From Enterococcus sp. DIV2402 (GTDB taxonomy: Bacteria; Bacillota; Bacilli; Lactobacillales; Enterococcaceae), in the NCBI RefSeq assembly GCF_017426705.2, contig NZ_CP147251.1, positions 3,136,501 to 3,200,500 on the forward strand: 64,000 nucleotides of DNA, in the 5' to 3' direction. Position numbers and translations under genes: made by a program. The notes under the pieces were generated by a model. That model worked only from the letters and a program-made list of their open reading frames with translations, searched no databases and was not told where the DNA came from. This document shows positions 35,935-45,652 of this stretch, piece by piece; position 1 is the first letter of the stretch; every line of letters begins with the position of its first letter.

Positions 35935-35963
35935 ATTATACAAGATGTTTTTTCTTCTGACAA
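35935..35963 (-). promoter_or_regulatory. Promoter of the riboswitch-ATPase unit
   Basis: TTGTCA (35958-35963), 17-base spacer, TATAAT (35935-35940) on the minus strand; start point expected near 35928. Confidence 0.85.
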
Positions 35964-36031
35964 TTTATTTGACAGTTTTCTGAAAAGAAATTTGAAAGTC
36001 AATTTTTCTCGCCAACTAGACTTTGAAGCAT

Positions 36032-36083
36032 CCGCAATTTCTTCATTCAAAAATAGAAACTTTTATTGAACAAGAAATTGCGG
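36032..36083 (-). terminator. Long inverted repeat after the Sel1-repeat gene
   Basis: CCGCAATTTCTT (36032-36043) pairs perfectly with AAGAAATTGCGG (36072-36083), with further partial pairing inside (TTCAA/TTGAA). It lies about 60 bases past the Sel1 gene stop; no clear T run, so its role as terminator is uncertain. Confidence 0.5.
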
Positions 36084-36139
36084 AATTGCCAAATTAGCCT
36101 TACTTTCTGGAAATTGACATCGCGTAGAGCTGTACTTAT

Positions 36140-36865
36140 TTACAGCCCTCGTATTAAATATCTGCCCCATTCACGCATAGCAACTTTCTCGCCACCATCT
36201 GCAGCTCTTTTTAACCAATATTCCCCTTGTTTTACATTTTTGGTTAAGAAATCACCTTTGATAAGATAGATGCCCAATAAACGCATTGCCACTAATTCAT
36301 GTAGCTCTTCTGCGGCAATAAACAAATAACGAGCGCCTTCTTCTTTATTTCTCTGCAAGCCATCGCCATGTAACAAACGATAACCGAGCACTCTAGTGGC
36401 AATCGCATCACGACGCTCAACTGCCAAACGCAACCATTTTTCTCCTTCGAAAGAATTTTTTTCGATTCCTTCACCATCTAACAAGCGCACTGCTAAATCC
36501 ACAATTGCCCATAAGTCACCTAGTTCTGCGGAACGACGTAACCAAAGCTCACCTTCAATCGGGTCAGGCGTTAAGCCCACGCCAGATAGGTAGCAATAGG
36601 CCAACTCGTTCATAGCTCCAGTATCGCCGACATCTGCGGCAGCCTTTAACCATTTTAATCCTTCTTGGCTCTTTTCTTGTTTTTGCTTTTCAGCCAAATC
36701 CACAACATTATCAGATATGGAGTCTATTTGTTGCTCATCTGTTGTGCTAACGTCAATAGTCGGTTCTTCTTCCTGAGTCGTATCGTCTTTCTTTTCCACT
36801 CCTAATGATTTAGAAATTCGACTGAACACTGAGAAATTTTTCTTTTTATCATCATCTACGCCCAA
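36140..36865 (-). CDS. Sel1-like repeat protein
   Basis: About 242 residues. A charged N-terminal region (~1-75, Asp/Glu/Gln-rich) is followed by four to five SEL1-type repeats (GLKWLKAAADVGDTGAMNELAYCYLSGVG, GELWLRRSAELGDLWAIVDLAVRLLDGEG, GEKWLRLAVERRDAIATRVLGYRLLHGDG and so on), each an alpha-alpha hairpin with the A-x-x-L-G-x-x-Y pattern. These make solenoid surfaces for protein binding. Start is uncertain: TTG at 36865 has GGAG nine bases upstream, while ATG at 36874 directly abuts GGAG. Partner unknown. Confidence 0.75.
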   Translation of the reverse strand: MGVDDDKKKNFSVFSRISKSLGVEKKDDTTQEEEPTIDVSTTDEQQIDSISDNVVDLAEKQKQEKSQEGLKWLKAAADVGDTGAMNELAYCYLSGVGLTPDPIEGELWLRRSAELGDLWAIVDLAVRLLDGEGIEKNSFEGEKWLRLAVERRDAIATRVLGYRLLHGDGLQRNKEEGARYLFIAAEELHELVAMRLLGIYLIKGDFLTKNVKQGEYWLKRAADGGEKVAMREWGRYLIRGL

Positions 36866-36992
36866 TTTACACATCTCCAATCTTTCATCTTATTTTAATA
36901 GTAATAAAAAAAGCCATTTTTTGCAAAAATCCGATTTTTCTTATTCATTCAAATATTTACAACTATAAGTTGATATGGTAGTATTCATAGGG

Positions 36993-37037
36993 GAATGATT
37001 TGTCTTACGATACAAGATAAATCATTCTCATTTTTTT
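36993..37037 (+). terminator. Attenuator-like hairpin in the terC leader
   Basis: GAATGATTT (36993-37001) pairs with AAATCATTC (37019-37027) followed by TCATTTTTTT, between a probable promoter (TTTACA-N17-TAGTAT, about 36957-36985) and the terC ribosome site. A terminator inside a leader implies conditional read-through; no known riboswitch class is recognised in so short a leader. Confidence 0.55.
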
Positions 37038-37057
37038 AAAATTAAAGGAGGATTTTC

Positions 37058-37846
37058 ATTACATTGGAAGCAATATTATTACAATACGCTTGGGTACTTG
37101 TCGTATTGATTGTATTAGAAGGCTTATTAGCAGCTGATAACGCTGTTGTGATGGCTGTCATGGTCAAACACTTACCAAAAGATCAGCAACAAAAAGCATT
37201 ATTATATGGATTATTCGGAGCATTTATCTTCCGATTTATTGCAATATTCTTAATCACCGTGTTGGTTAATTTTTGGCAAATTCAAGCTGTAGGAGCGATT
37301 TATCTATTGTTTATGTCAAGTAAACATATTTACGAAATATTGACTAATTCAGGTCATGCAGATGAAGCGCAAGCACAGAAAAAAACATCTGGTTTTTGGA
37401 TGACTGTCTTAAAAGTAGAATTAGCAGACATTGCTTTTGCAGTAGATTCTATTTTAGCAGCAGTTGCTATTGCCGTTACATTGCCTAGCTTAGGCAGCAT
37501 TAGCATTGGCGGTATTAATGCAGGTCCATTTGTTGTCATGTTCTTAGGTGGTCTAATCGGTGTTATTATGATGCGTTTTGCAGCTCGTTGGTTTGTTACT
37601 CTTCTAGAAAAATTCCCATCTCTAGAAACAGCCGCTTTCCTAATTGTTGGTTGGGTTGGTGTCAAATTAGCTGTCTTAACATTAGGTCATGAGAAATTAG
37701 GCGTTATTCCACATTCATTCCCACATTCTACTTTATGGGAAGTTATTTTCTGGACTGTTCTTATCTCAATTGCTTTGATTGGGTTTATTGTGGGAATTAA
37801 AAATCCAAGTAATGCGAAAAAACCTGCTCAAATTGAAATAGATTAA
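37058..37846 (+). CDS. TerC-family integral membrane protein
   Basis: 262 residues if translation starts at ATT 37058 (MTLEAILLQYAW...), six bases after AAAGGAGG; the first conventional start in frame, TTG 37064, is 12 bases away. Multi-helix protein with the TerC signatures EGLLAADNAVVMAVM and VELADIAFAVDSILAAVAIA, where the acidic residues in membrane segments are thought to bind metal. Relatives (YkoY, YceF, Alx) export manganese, often to load secreted enzymes or relieve Mn stress. Preceded by an attenuator-like hairpin. Confidence 0.88.
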   Translation: MTLEAILLQYAWVLVVLIVLEGLLAADNAVVMAVMVKHLPKDQQQKALLYGLFGAFIFRFIAIFLITVLVNFWQIQAVGAIYLLFMSSKHIYEILTNSGHADEAQAQKKTSGFWMTVLKVELADIAFAVDSILAAVAIAVTLPSLGSISIGGINAGPFVVMFLGGLIGVIMMRFAARWFVTLLEKFPSLETAAFLIVGWVGVKLAVLTLGHEKLGVIPHSFPHSTLWEVIFWTVLISIALIGFIVGIKNPSNAKKPAQIEID

Positions 37847-37870
37847 ATGTATGATTAACGTACAAAAACG

Positions 37871-37895
37871 GAGTGGAGCAATCCACTCTTTTTTG
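37871..37895 (+). terminator. Terminator of terC
   Basis: GAGTGGA (37871-37877), GCAA loop, TCCACTC (37882-37888), then T6. Confidence 0.88.
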
Positions 37896-37927
37896 TTTTC
37901 ACAAAACAACTATGAATGAAACCAAAA

Positions 37928-37968
37928 TAAAAAAGAGCATGACACTTCAACAAATGTCATGCTCTTCG
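37928..37968 (-). terminator. Terminator of metG
   Basis: AAGAGCATGACA (37933-37944) pairs with TGTCATGCTCTT (37955-37966); on the minus strand a T6 run follows. Just beyond the metG stop codon. Confidence 0.9.
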
Positions 37969-37974
37969 TTTATA

Positions 37975-40038
<2,064 letters not shown>

Positions 40039-40152
40039 TTAGTGTGTTTTTATTTTTAACTGAGTTTCCTAAATTTATAATCTGCAAAAGAATTTTTGGC
40101 GCGTAAAATAAGTTTTGCTATAATATAAGACGTATCTATGAAAGGAGCTTGT

Positions 40153-40428
40153 ATGAATACCAAAGAACGTTCACTCTTATTATTTTTTATTATCTTAACG
40201 GCAATTCATGTTTTATTTTGTAATTTTTATCCACCAATTTATGGCTATATGAATATCCATGGACATCTTCTGCTCTTTTTGATGTTGACTAAGCTGATTC
40301 GAGTAGCCATTTTATTAGCGATTATTGGACTAGGATTTACACAGCTACAACAAAAAAATAAAAAAGGAATGTTGACGTATCTAGCACTTTTCTTCTTTAA
40401 TCTAATTCTGATGTTTCTCTTTTCCTAG
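40153..40428 (+). CDS. Small membrane protein, three TM helices
   Basis: 91 residues; ATG at 40153 has AAAGGAG five bases upstream (a longer in-frame start at 40138 lies before this site). Three hydrophobic segments: LLLFFIILTAIHVLFCNF, LLLFLMLTKLIRVAILLAIIGLGF, and YLALFFFNLILMFLFS. A basic linker follows the second. No family recognised. Confidence 0.7.
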   Translation: MNTKERSLLLFFIILTAIHVLFCNFYPPIYGYMNIHGHLLLFLMLTKLIRVAILLAIIGLGFTQLQQKNKKGMLTYLALFFFNLILMFLFS

Positions 40429-40494
40429 GCTTTAGCTTCTCTATAAAGCATGATACAATAAAAGGACGAATAGATTACTTAGGGAGGGAAAAAG

Positions 40495-41322
40495 ATGGCG
40501 TTTGCTTCCAAAGCCGAAGAAAAAACTTATTATGAACAACATGCGACAGAACAAGAATTTCTAGATTGGTATCAAAAGCAAGAACAACCAAAATACGAAA
40601 AACCTTCTGTCACTGTCGATATCGTTTTAATGTGTTACAACAAAGAAAACGACCAATTAAAAGTTCTTCTAATCCAACGAAAAAGCAATCCTTATCGTGA
40701 TTCGTGGGCATTACCAGGAGGCTTTGTTAATCCTAATGAATCCACAGGTGAAAGTGTACTCCGCGAAACCAAAGAAGAAACAAGCGTCACCATTTCTGCC
40801 CAAAATATTGAGCAACTACATACCTTTAGCACACCGAATCGTGATCCACGAGGTTGGGTCGTAACGGTAAGTTATCTTGCTTTTATTGGCGAAGAACCCT
40901 TATCTGCTGGAGATGACGCGAATGAAGTACGTTGGTTCTCGCTAGAGCGTAAAAACAATCAATTGTATTTAATTAACGGGGACGTTGAAATCATTTTAGA
41001 TTTGCGGACCGGTCAATCTTTAGGTAAAGATACCCTAGCCTTTGACCACAGCGAAATTATTTTAAAAGCCTTCAAACGTGTCGTAAACAAAATGGAACAT
41101 GAACCGCAAGTCTTACAAGTCCTTGGTGATAGTTTTACGATTACTGAAGCAAGAAAAGTTTTTGCCAAATTTTTAGGAGTTGATTTTCGTACCATCGATC
41201 ATTCCAATTTTAAAAAATCTCTTTTACGTTTCTTCGATGAAATCGGAGAACGGCCAGTAGGAATTGGTCGTCCATCGAAAATCTATCGCCTCAAAGAAGA
41301 TGTTTTTCACGAAGAAATTTAA
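40495..41322 (+). CDS. Nudix hydrolase-like regulator (NrtR type)
   Basis: 275 residues. An N-terminal Nudix domain (~38-170) with Nudix box GGFVNPNESTGESVLRETKEE (G-x5-E-x7-RE-x2-EE) is joined to a C-terminal winged helix (~205-275, SFTITEARKVFAKFLGVDFRTIDHSNFKKSLLRF...RPSKIYRL). This fusion is the NrtR architecture: repressors of NAD or sugar metabolism genes that sense ADP-ribose-type ligands through a Nudix domain. The box here is nearly canonical, so hydrolysis may be retained. No NAD biosynthesis gene is next to it. Confidence 0.85.
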   Translation: MAFASKAEEKTYYEQHATEQEFLDWYQKQEQPKYEKPSVTVDIVLMCYNKENDQLKVLLIQRKSNPYRDSWALPGGFVNPNESTGESVLRETKEETSVTISAQNIEQLHTFSTPNRDPRGWVVTVSYLAFIGEEPLSAGDDANEVRWFSLERKNNQLYLINGDVEIILDLRTGQSLGKDTLAFDHSEIILKAFKRVVNKMEHEPQVLQVLGDSFTITEARKVFAKFLGVDFRTIDHSNFKKSLLRFFDEIGERPVGIGRPSKIYRLKEDVFHEEI

Positions 41323-41325
41323 TAC

Positions 41326-41365
41326 AAAAAAGCTGTTTTGCCCCAAGGACAAAACAGCTTCTTTT
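41326..41365. terminator. Bidirectional terminator between the Nudix gene and the tldR/guide RNA locus
   Basis: AGCTGTTTTG (41331-41340) pairs with CAAAACAGCT (41350-41359); A-run on the left and T-rich run on the right. On the minus strand it ends the tldR and guide RNA transcript about 50 bases beyond the guide-like segment. Confidence 0.92.
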
Positions 41366-41394
41366 CGGTTTTTCATAATTAGTGGACAGTGTTC

Positions 41395-41475
41395 CTAGAA
41401 ACAAAAATGCGAAGATTTTTTCTATACCCTAGGCGATCCCTGAAGTCCCTTTCAGTTCTTAAGGTTTAGGTCAAT
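41395..41475 (-). ncRNA. Candidate guide RNA (omega-RNA-like) at the 3' end of tldR
   Basis: Directly after the tldR stop codon, the minus strand carries CTTAAGAA, hairpin CTGAA-AGGGAC-TTCAG (41440-41455), then GGGATCGCCTAGGGTATAG, and from 41422 the guide-like segment GAAAAAATCTTCGCATTTTT, before a terminator about 50 bases on. TnpB-type guide RNAs are encoded exactly there, overlapping or following the gene's 3' end, with scaffold first and guide last. The scaffold/guide border cannot be fixed from one sequence; I place it near 41422 from the end of structured sequence. The guide-like segment resembles the oppA promoter at 48854-48873. Confidence 0.6.
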
Positions 41476-42455
41476 TGTGCACGACCCAAACGTTCTATTT
41501 CTTTACACTTTTCATTTTTCAATTCTTTTACTTCAATATAACGAACTTCTTTGCCATACCAACGACCTTTGTATTGGATTCGTTGAATAAATTGTTGCCA
41601 ATCAGCTTCTGAAAATTCTCCAGATTCATTTTGAAACTTTGGTTTAGATTCAATAAATAAATAATCAAAATCGCGAACCAAACTAATTGTTAGCTGATCG
41701 ATAAAATTTCTTTTTTGATCCAATTTAGTCGTGCGTAATTTCAAGACGCGTTCTTTTTGTTTTTGATAATTTTTGGCATTGATTAAACGTACTTTACGTT
41801 TTTTCGCAACTTTTGCTCTTAGTTGCAATTTCTTTTGTTCTTTCCCTAATTGTTTAATTAAATGGGATTGATCGATTTGTGGTAATTCTCTCTGTGCAGA
41901 AATTTGAATCAGATTTTCTGGACAGTATGAAATGCCTACTAAATCATTTGTTTTTGGCAACTCTTCTACTTCTTCTACACATAAAATAGATGCATAAAAT
42001 TCACGATTGCGCTTAGCAGAAATCGTCACTGACTTAATTTTGCCACGTATTTCACGATGCAAATGAACCGGCACGAGACTTTTTAGCTTGGGAACTTTTA
42101 AATATTCACCTTCTAAATAAACCGTATGTTGCTGGTTATTTGTTGTATAAGATTGCCATGTGCTTTTTTTTGTTTTCAATTTTGGGTAACCAGCCCGACC
42201 ACTGAAATAATTACGAAATGCTCGATCTAAATTTCTTTGGGCATTCGCTAAAGCTAAACTGTCTGTTTTCTTTAAAAAAGGATACTCTTTCTTCAATGAC
42301 GCAGGTGTCATTGTAGTATTTCTCGCTGCACCTGTTTGTCTAGCCATTAATAAATGATTGTATGTGAATCTGACACAACCAAACGTTTCAATAAAAAACT
42401 TTTTTTGTTTTTCATCTGGGTAGATGCGAAATTTATAACCTTTTAATACGCTCAT
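41466..42455 (-). CDS. TnpB-like nuclease-dead protein, candidate RNA-guided repressor (TldR), oppF-associated
   Basis: 329 residues. The N-terminus (KGYKFRIYPDEKQKKFFIETFGCVRFTYNHLL) and helical/wedge region (PSLKKEYPFLK, NLDRAFRNYFSGRAGYPKLKTKK) are plain TnpB. The RuvC-like domain is degraded. Where TnpB has GID(L/V)G, this protein has G174-I-S176 (LVGISYC), so the first Asp is lost. The second-site Glu remains (LFIE269S). The protein stops about 20 residues after the YKGRWYGKEV motif, so the CxxC...CxxC zinc finger and last catalytic Asp (RDxNAA) are absent. No TnpA or IS ends are nearby. It follows oppF by 156 bases, has its own promoter, and is followed by a guide-RNA-like sequence. This matches TldRs, RNA-guided transcriptional repressors derived from TnpB, of which an oppF-linked group is known from enterococci. 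Confidence 0.85.
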   Translation of the reverse strand: MSVLKGYKFRIYPDEKQKKFFIETFGCVRFTYNHLLMARQTGAARNTTMTPASLKKEYPFLKKTDSLALANAQRNLDRAFRNYFSGRAGYPKLKTKKSTWQSYTTNNQQHTVYLEGEYLKVPKLKSLVPVHLHREIRGKIKSVTISAKRNREFYASILCVEEVEELPKTNDLVGISYCPENLIQISAQRELPQIDQSHLIKQLGKEQKKLQLRAKVAKKRKVRLINAKNYQKQKERVLKLRTTKLDQKRNFIDQLTISLVRDFDYLFIESKPKFQNESGEFSEADWQQFIQRIQYKGRWYGKEVRYIEVKELKNEKCKEIERLGRAQLT

Positions 42456-42526
42456 TTCTCCACCCCTTACTCCAATCTCCTCTTCAATCTTAATTTCCTA
42501 AAAATTCTGAATACTCAGTTTATACG

Positions 42527-42565
42527 GATACGTATCATAATAAGCAATCACGAGGTAATAATCAA
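42527..42565 (-). promoter_or_regulatory. Promoter of tldR with palindrome near the start point
   Basis: TTGATT (42560-42565), 17 bases, TATTAT (42537-42542) on the minus strand. The perfect palindrome GATACGTATC (42527-42536) touches the downstream edge of the -10 box, where a repressor could act. The -35 box overlaps the end of the oppF terminator stem. Confidence 0.6.
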
Positions 42566-42593
42566 GAGAAAAACACTAATTTGTTTTCCTCTT
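42564..42593 (-). terminator. Hairpin ending the oppBCDF operon
   Basis: On the minus strand AAGAGGAAAAC pairs with GTTTTTCTCTT (11 bp, one wobble), loop AAATTAGT, starting 18 bases after the oppF stop. There is no long T run, so termination may be partial and allow some read-through into tldR. Confidence 0.6.
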
Positions 42594-42611
42594 AATTAAC
42601 TGAATCAATGA

Positions 42612-43547
42612 TTATTTTTGTTTTTGCTGTAATTTTTCTTGATAGATTACTTTTTCTTCATCCGTAGCATAGACATAATGCCCTTTAGCAATTTCTTGCA
42701 TCTTGCGTGGACGTGTATCATTTGGATCATCTACGTATTTGATACGTTGACGAGTGCGCTCATAATCTGGATCAGGTAATGGAATAGCTGACAACAGACT
42801 TTCTGTATATGGATGCACACCATGATAATAAATATCGTCACTGCTACCTACTTCTAATAATTTCCCATGATGCATTACACCAATTCGGTCACTGATGTGT
42901 TTTACCATGGATAAATCGTGGGCAATGAATAAATAAGTTAATTGATGTTCTTTTTGTAAATCTTGTAATAAGTTTACCACTTGGGCTTGAATGGATACGT
43001 CCAAGGCAGAAATTGGTTCATCACAAATGATGAATTTAGGATCGACTGCTAATGCACGTGCAATCCCAATACGTTGACGTTGGCCACCTGAGAATTCATG
43101 TGGGTAACGAGTTCCATGGTTTGGATTTAAGCCGACTGTTTTTAACAGCTCATTCACACGATCATTACGCTCTTTTTCAGTCTTAGCTAACCCGTTTACG
43201 TCAATCCCTTCTGCAATAATGTCACGAACTTTCATTCGTGGATTTAATGATGCGTAAGGATCTTGGAAAATCATTTGCACATCACGACGAAAATCTTTCA
43301 TTTCTTTTTTTGATTTTAAGCTCATTACGTCTTTGCCATCAAAGACAACTTTACCGCCTGTTGGGTGATTCAAACGAATAACTGTACGTCCAGTTGTTGA
43401 TTTACCACTACCTGATTCACCAACTAAACCAAACGTCTCTCCCTCATAGATATGGAAAGTAATGTCATCAACAGCTTTCACTTCGTCTTTACGACCGACG
43501 TTAAAGTATTGTTTTAAGCCTTCAACTTCTAGTAAAACTTTTCTCAC
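42612..43547 (-). CDS. oppF: Oligopeptide ABC transporter ATPase OppF
   Basis: 311 residues from GTG 43547, AGGAGG upstream. Walker A GESGSGKSTT, signature FSGGQRQRIGIARALAVDP, Walker B IICDEPISALDVS and the OppF-type C-terminal peptide-transporter tail (PLPDPDYERTRQ). With OppD it powers peptide import through OppBC. Last gene of oppBCDF; the TnpB-like gene follows on the same strand. Confidence 0.96.
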   Translation of the reverse strand: MRKVLLEVEGLKQYFNVGRKDEVKAVDDITFHIYEGETFGLVGESGSGKSTTGRTVIRLNHPTGGKVVFDGKDVMSLKSKKEMKDFRRDVQMIFQDPYASLNPRMKVRDIIAEGIDVNGLAKTEKERNDRVNELLKTVGLNPNHGTRYPHEFSGGQRQRIGIARALAVDPKFIICDEPISALDVSIQAQVVNLLQDLQKEHQLTYLFIAHDLSMVKHISDRIGVMHHGKLLEVGSSDDIYYHGVHPYTESLLSAIPLPDPDYERTRQRIKYVDDPNDTRPRKMQEIAKGHYVYATDEEKVIYQEKLQQKQK

Positions 43548-43559
43548 TGACTTTCCCTC

Positions 43560-44606
43560 CTATGCTCTACCTTGTTGTTTTTCTTTAAATTTCGCCCAAC
43601 GAATTTGAATCTCTTCTGGTGGCGTTACTTTTGGCGCTTGTGGTGCTAATAACCACGTTGCTGCTTTGTGGGTTGGTGATACTTCGAAAAATGGTGGTTG
43701 TTCTTCAGCATCAATTTTCAAAGCAAATTCATTACGTGGATAAAAAGCATCGCCTAATGGTGGTTCTAATAAATCAGGAGGTGTACCAGGAATCGCATAT
43801 AAACGATCGCTAGTTCCTTCTAATGTCGGCATTGAACCCAATAATCCCCACGTATAAGGATGTTGTGGATTGTAGAAAATTTCTTCTGCCGTACCAATTT
43901 CAACAATTTTCCCAGCGTACATAACAGCTACACGGTCAGCCACATTCGCAACTACTCCTAAGTCATGGGTGATGAAAATAATTGAGGAATTCATTTTTTC
44001 TTGAATCTCTTTTAATAGTTCTAAAATTTGGGCTTGAATTGTTACGTCTAATGCAGTTGTTGGTTCATCGGCAATTAGAATATGAGGGTAACAAATTAAA
44101 GCAATCGCGATTACGATACGTTGGCGTTGTCCACCAGAAAATTGGTGAGGATAATTATTTAAACGTTTTTCAGCATTAGGAATACCTACAAGTTTCAATA
44201 ATTCTAACGCTTGCGCCAAGCCTTCTTTTTTCGAAATTTTATTGTGTTTTAATAATGATTCTGCCACTTGTTTTCCAATTGTCATGGTCGGATCAAGTGA
44301 AGTCATCGGATCTTGGAAAATCATTGCAATTTCTTTTCCGCGAATTTTTTGCATTTCTTTTTCTGATTTTTTTAAAATATCTGAGCCGTTAAATAAAATT
44401 TCGCCGCTTTCAACAACAGCGTTATTTGCTAATAAGCCCATGATACTACGAGTAGTTACGGATTTACCACTACCTGATTCACCTACGATAGCTAAAGTTT
44501 CACCTTGATATAAATCAAAATCAACATTACGAATAGCTTGTACTTTACCAGCATAGGTTTCAAATGAAATTTTTAAATCTTTTACTTCTAAAATTTTTTT
44601 CATCAT
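43560..44606 (-). CDS. oppD: Oligopeptide ABC transporter ATPase OppD
   Basis: About 348 residues. The frame could begin at GTG 44612, but ATG 44606 (or 44603, MKKILEVKDLKISF) is better placed behind GAGTGAG. Walker A GESGSGKSVTTR, signature FSGGQRQRIVIAIALI, Walker B LIADEPTTALDVT, and the C-terminal oligopeptide_HTH-type tail (YAIPGTPPDLLEPPLGDAFYPRNEFA; the usual cysteines for an Fe-S cluster are not evident). Overlaps the end of oppC, 12 bases before oppF. Confidence 0.95.
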   Translation of the reverse strand: MMKKILEVKDLKISFETYAGKVQAIRNVDFDLYQGETLAIVGESGSGKSVTTRSIMGLLANNAVVESGEILFNGSDILKKSEKEMQKIRGKEIAMIFQDPMTSLDPTMTIGKQVAESLLKHNKISKKEGLAQALELLKLVGIPNAEKRLNNYPHQFSGGQRQRIVIAIALICYPHILIADEPTTALDVTIQAQILELLKEIQEKMNSSIIFITHDLGVVANVADRVAVMYAGKIVEIGTAEEIFYNPQHPYTWGLLGSMPTLEGTSDRLYAIPGTPPDLLEPPLGDAFYPRNEFALKIDAEEQPPFFEVSPTHKAATWLLAPQAPKVTPPEEIQIRWAKFKEKQQGRA

Positions 44607-44608
44607 AC

Positions 44609-45652
44609 TCACTCTTTCATTTTCGGATCAAAAGCATCTCTTAGTCCATCTGCTAATAAGTTAAAGCCAATCATAATTACTGATAATACAACTGCTGGAA
44701 TCCACATTTGATAGGGTAAGAATCTAAATGTTTTATATCCATCACTCAATAACATCCCTAAAGAAGCGGTTGGTGGTTTCAAACCTAAACCAATGAAGCT
44801 CAAGAAGGCTTCGAAGAAAATCGCAGAAGGGATACTAAACATCATTTGTACGATAATCACACTAGAAATGTTTGGCAATATATGCTTGAACGCAATTTTA
44901 CTACGTTTTTCACCTAACGTTGTCGCTGCCAAGACAAATTCTTGATCTTTTAATTTCATTGTTTGTGCCCGTACAATACGTGCCATTGGAATCCAGTTAG
45001 TAATTGCCATTGCAGCAACAATTGAGAAGATACCTGGTTTAAATACAACTAACATTAAAATCATAACAACCAAGTTTGGAATACCTGATAATACTTCTAA
45101 GATACGTTGCATCACGTTATCCACGCGACCACCTAGAAGACCAGAAATCAAACCATATGTCACACCAAAAATAATATCAAGCATTGCTGCAATAAACGCA
45201 ATTAACAAGGAGATACGTGTACCCATGAATAAACGGCTTAATAAGTCACGGCCTAAACCATCTGTCCCTAAAAAGAAATGCACATCATCTGGAACGTTAG
45301 CTGCTGCATATTTATCAACTAATTGTCCACCGACCATTGCTGTTCCATTAAAACCATTGATATCAATTCCTGGAATTTTTGGTGGTAAGTTAATGTAGTT
45401 TACATTTTGTGCGGTTGGATCATGTGGTGAGAAGAAAATTGTCACAATCGAAATCAAAAGAATGACAAGTAATAAACTACTAGAAAAAACAGCCGCTTTA
45501 TTTTTCTTCAAACGACGCCAAGAATCTTGTAAAAAGCTTAAAGAAGGTGCCGAAATGACTTCACGTTCAATCGCAGTATTTTTTTCTAAGGGTTCAAATT
45601 GAGAAGCTGGAATTTGATTAATTTCCGCTTGTGTTCTCTTTGCGTTTTCCAT
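44609..45652 (-). CDS. oppC: Oligopeptide ABC transporter permease OppC
   Basis: 347 residues. N-terminal cytoplasmic region, one membrane helix (~52-75), an extracellular segment (HDPTAQNVNYINLPPKIPG), then the binding-protein-dependent permease domain with five helices and the EAA loop (EFVLAATTLGEKRSKIAFKHILPN). Forms the channel with OppB. Its ATG overlaps the oppB stop. Confidence 0.96.
   Translation of the reverse strand: MENAKRTQAEINQIPASQFEPLEKNTAIEREVISAPSLSFLQDSWRRLKKNKAAVFSSSLLLVILLISIVTIFFSPHDPTAQNVNYINLPPKIPGIDINGFNGTAMVGGQLVDKYAAANVPDDVHFFLGTDGLGRDLLSRLFMGTRISLLIAFIAAMLDIIFGVTYGLISGLLGGRVDNVMQRILEVLSGIPNLVVMILMLVVFKPGIFSIVAAMAITNWIPMARIVRAQTMKLKDQEFVLAATTLGEKRSKIAFKHILPNISSVIIVQMMFSIPSAIFFEAFLSFIGLGLKPPTASLGMLLSDGYKTFRFLPYQMWIPAVVLSVIMIGFNLLADGLRDAFDPKMKE

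Noticed and set aside
36961..37057. yybP-ykoY riboswitch before terC
   Set aside because: The leader is short and lacks the conserved loops seen before the cation ATPase; only a terminator-like hairpin is visible.
41466..42455. Active IS200/IS605 transposon
   Set aside because: No TnpA, no second element end, and the protein lacks the catalytic Asp, zinc finger and terminal Asp of an active TnpB.
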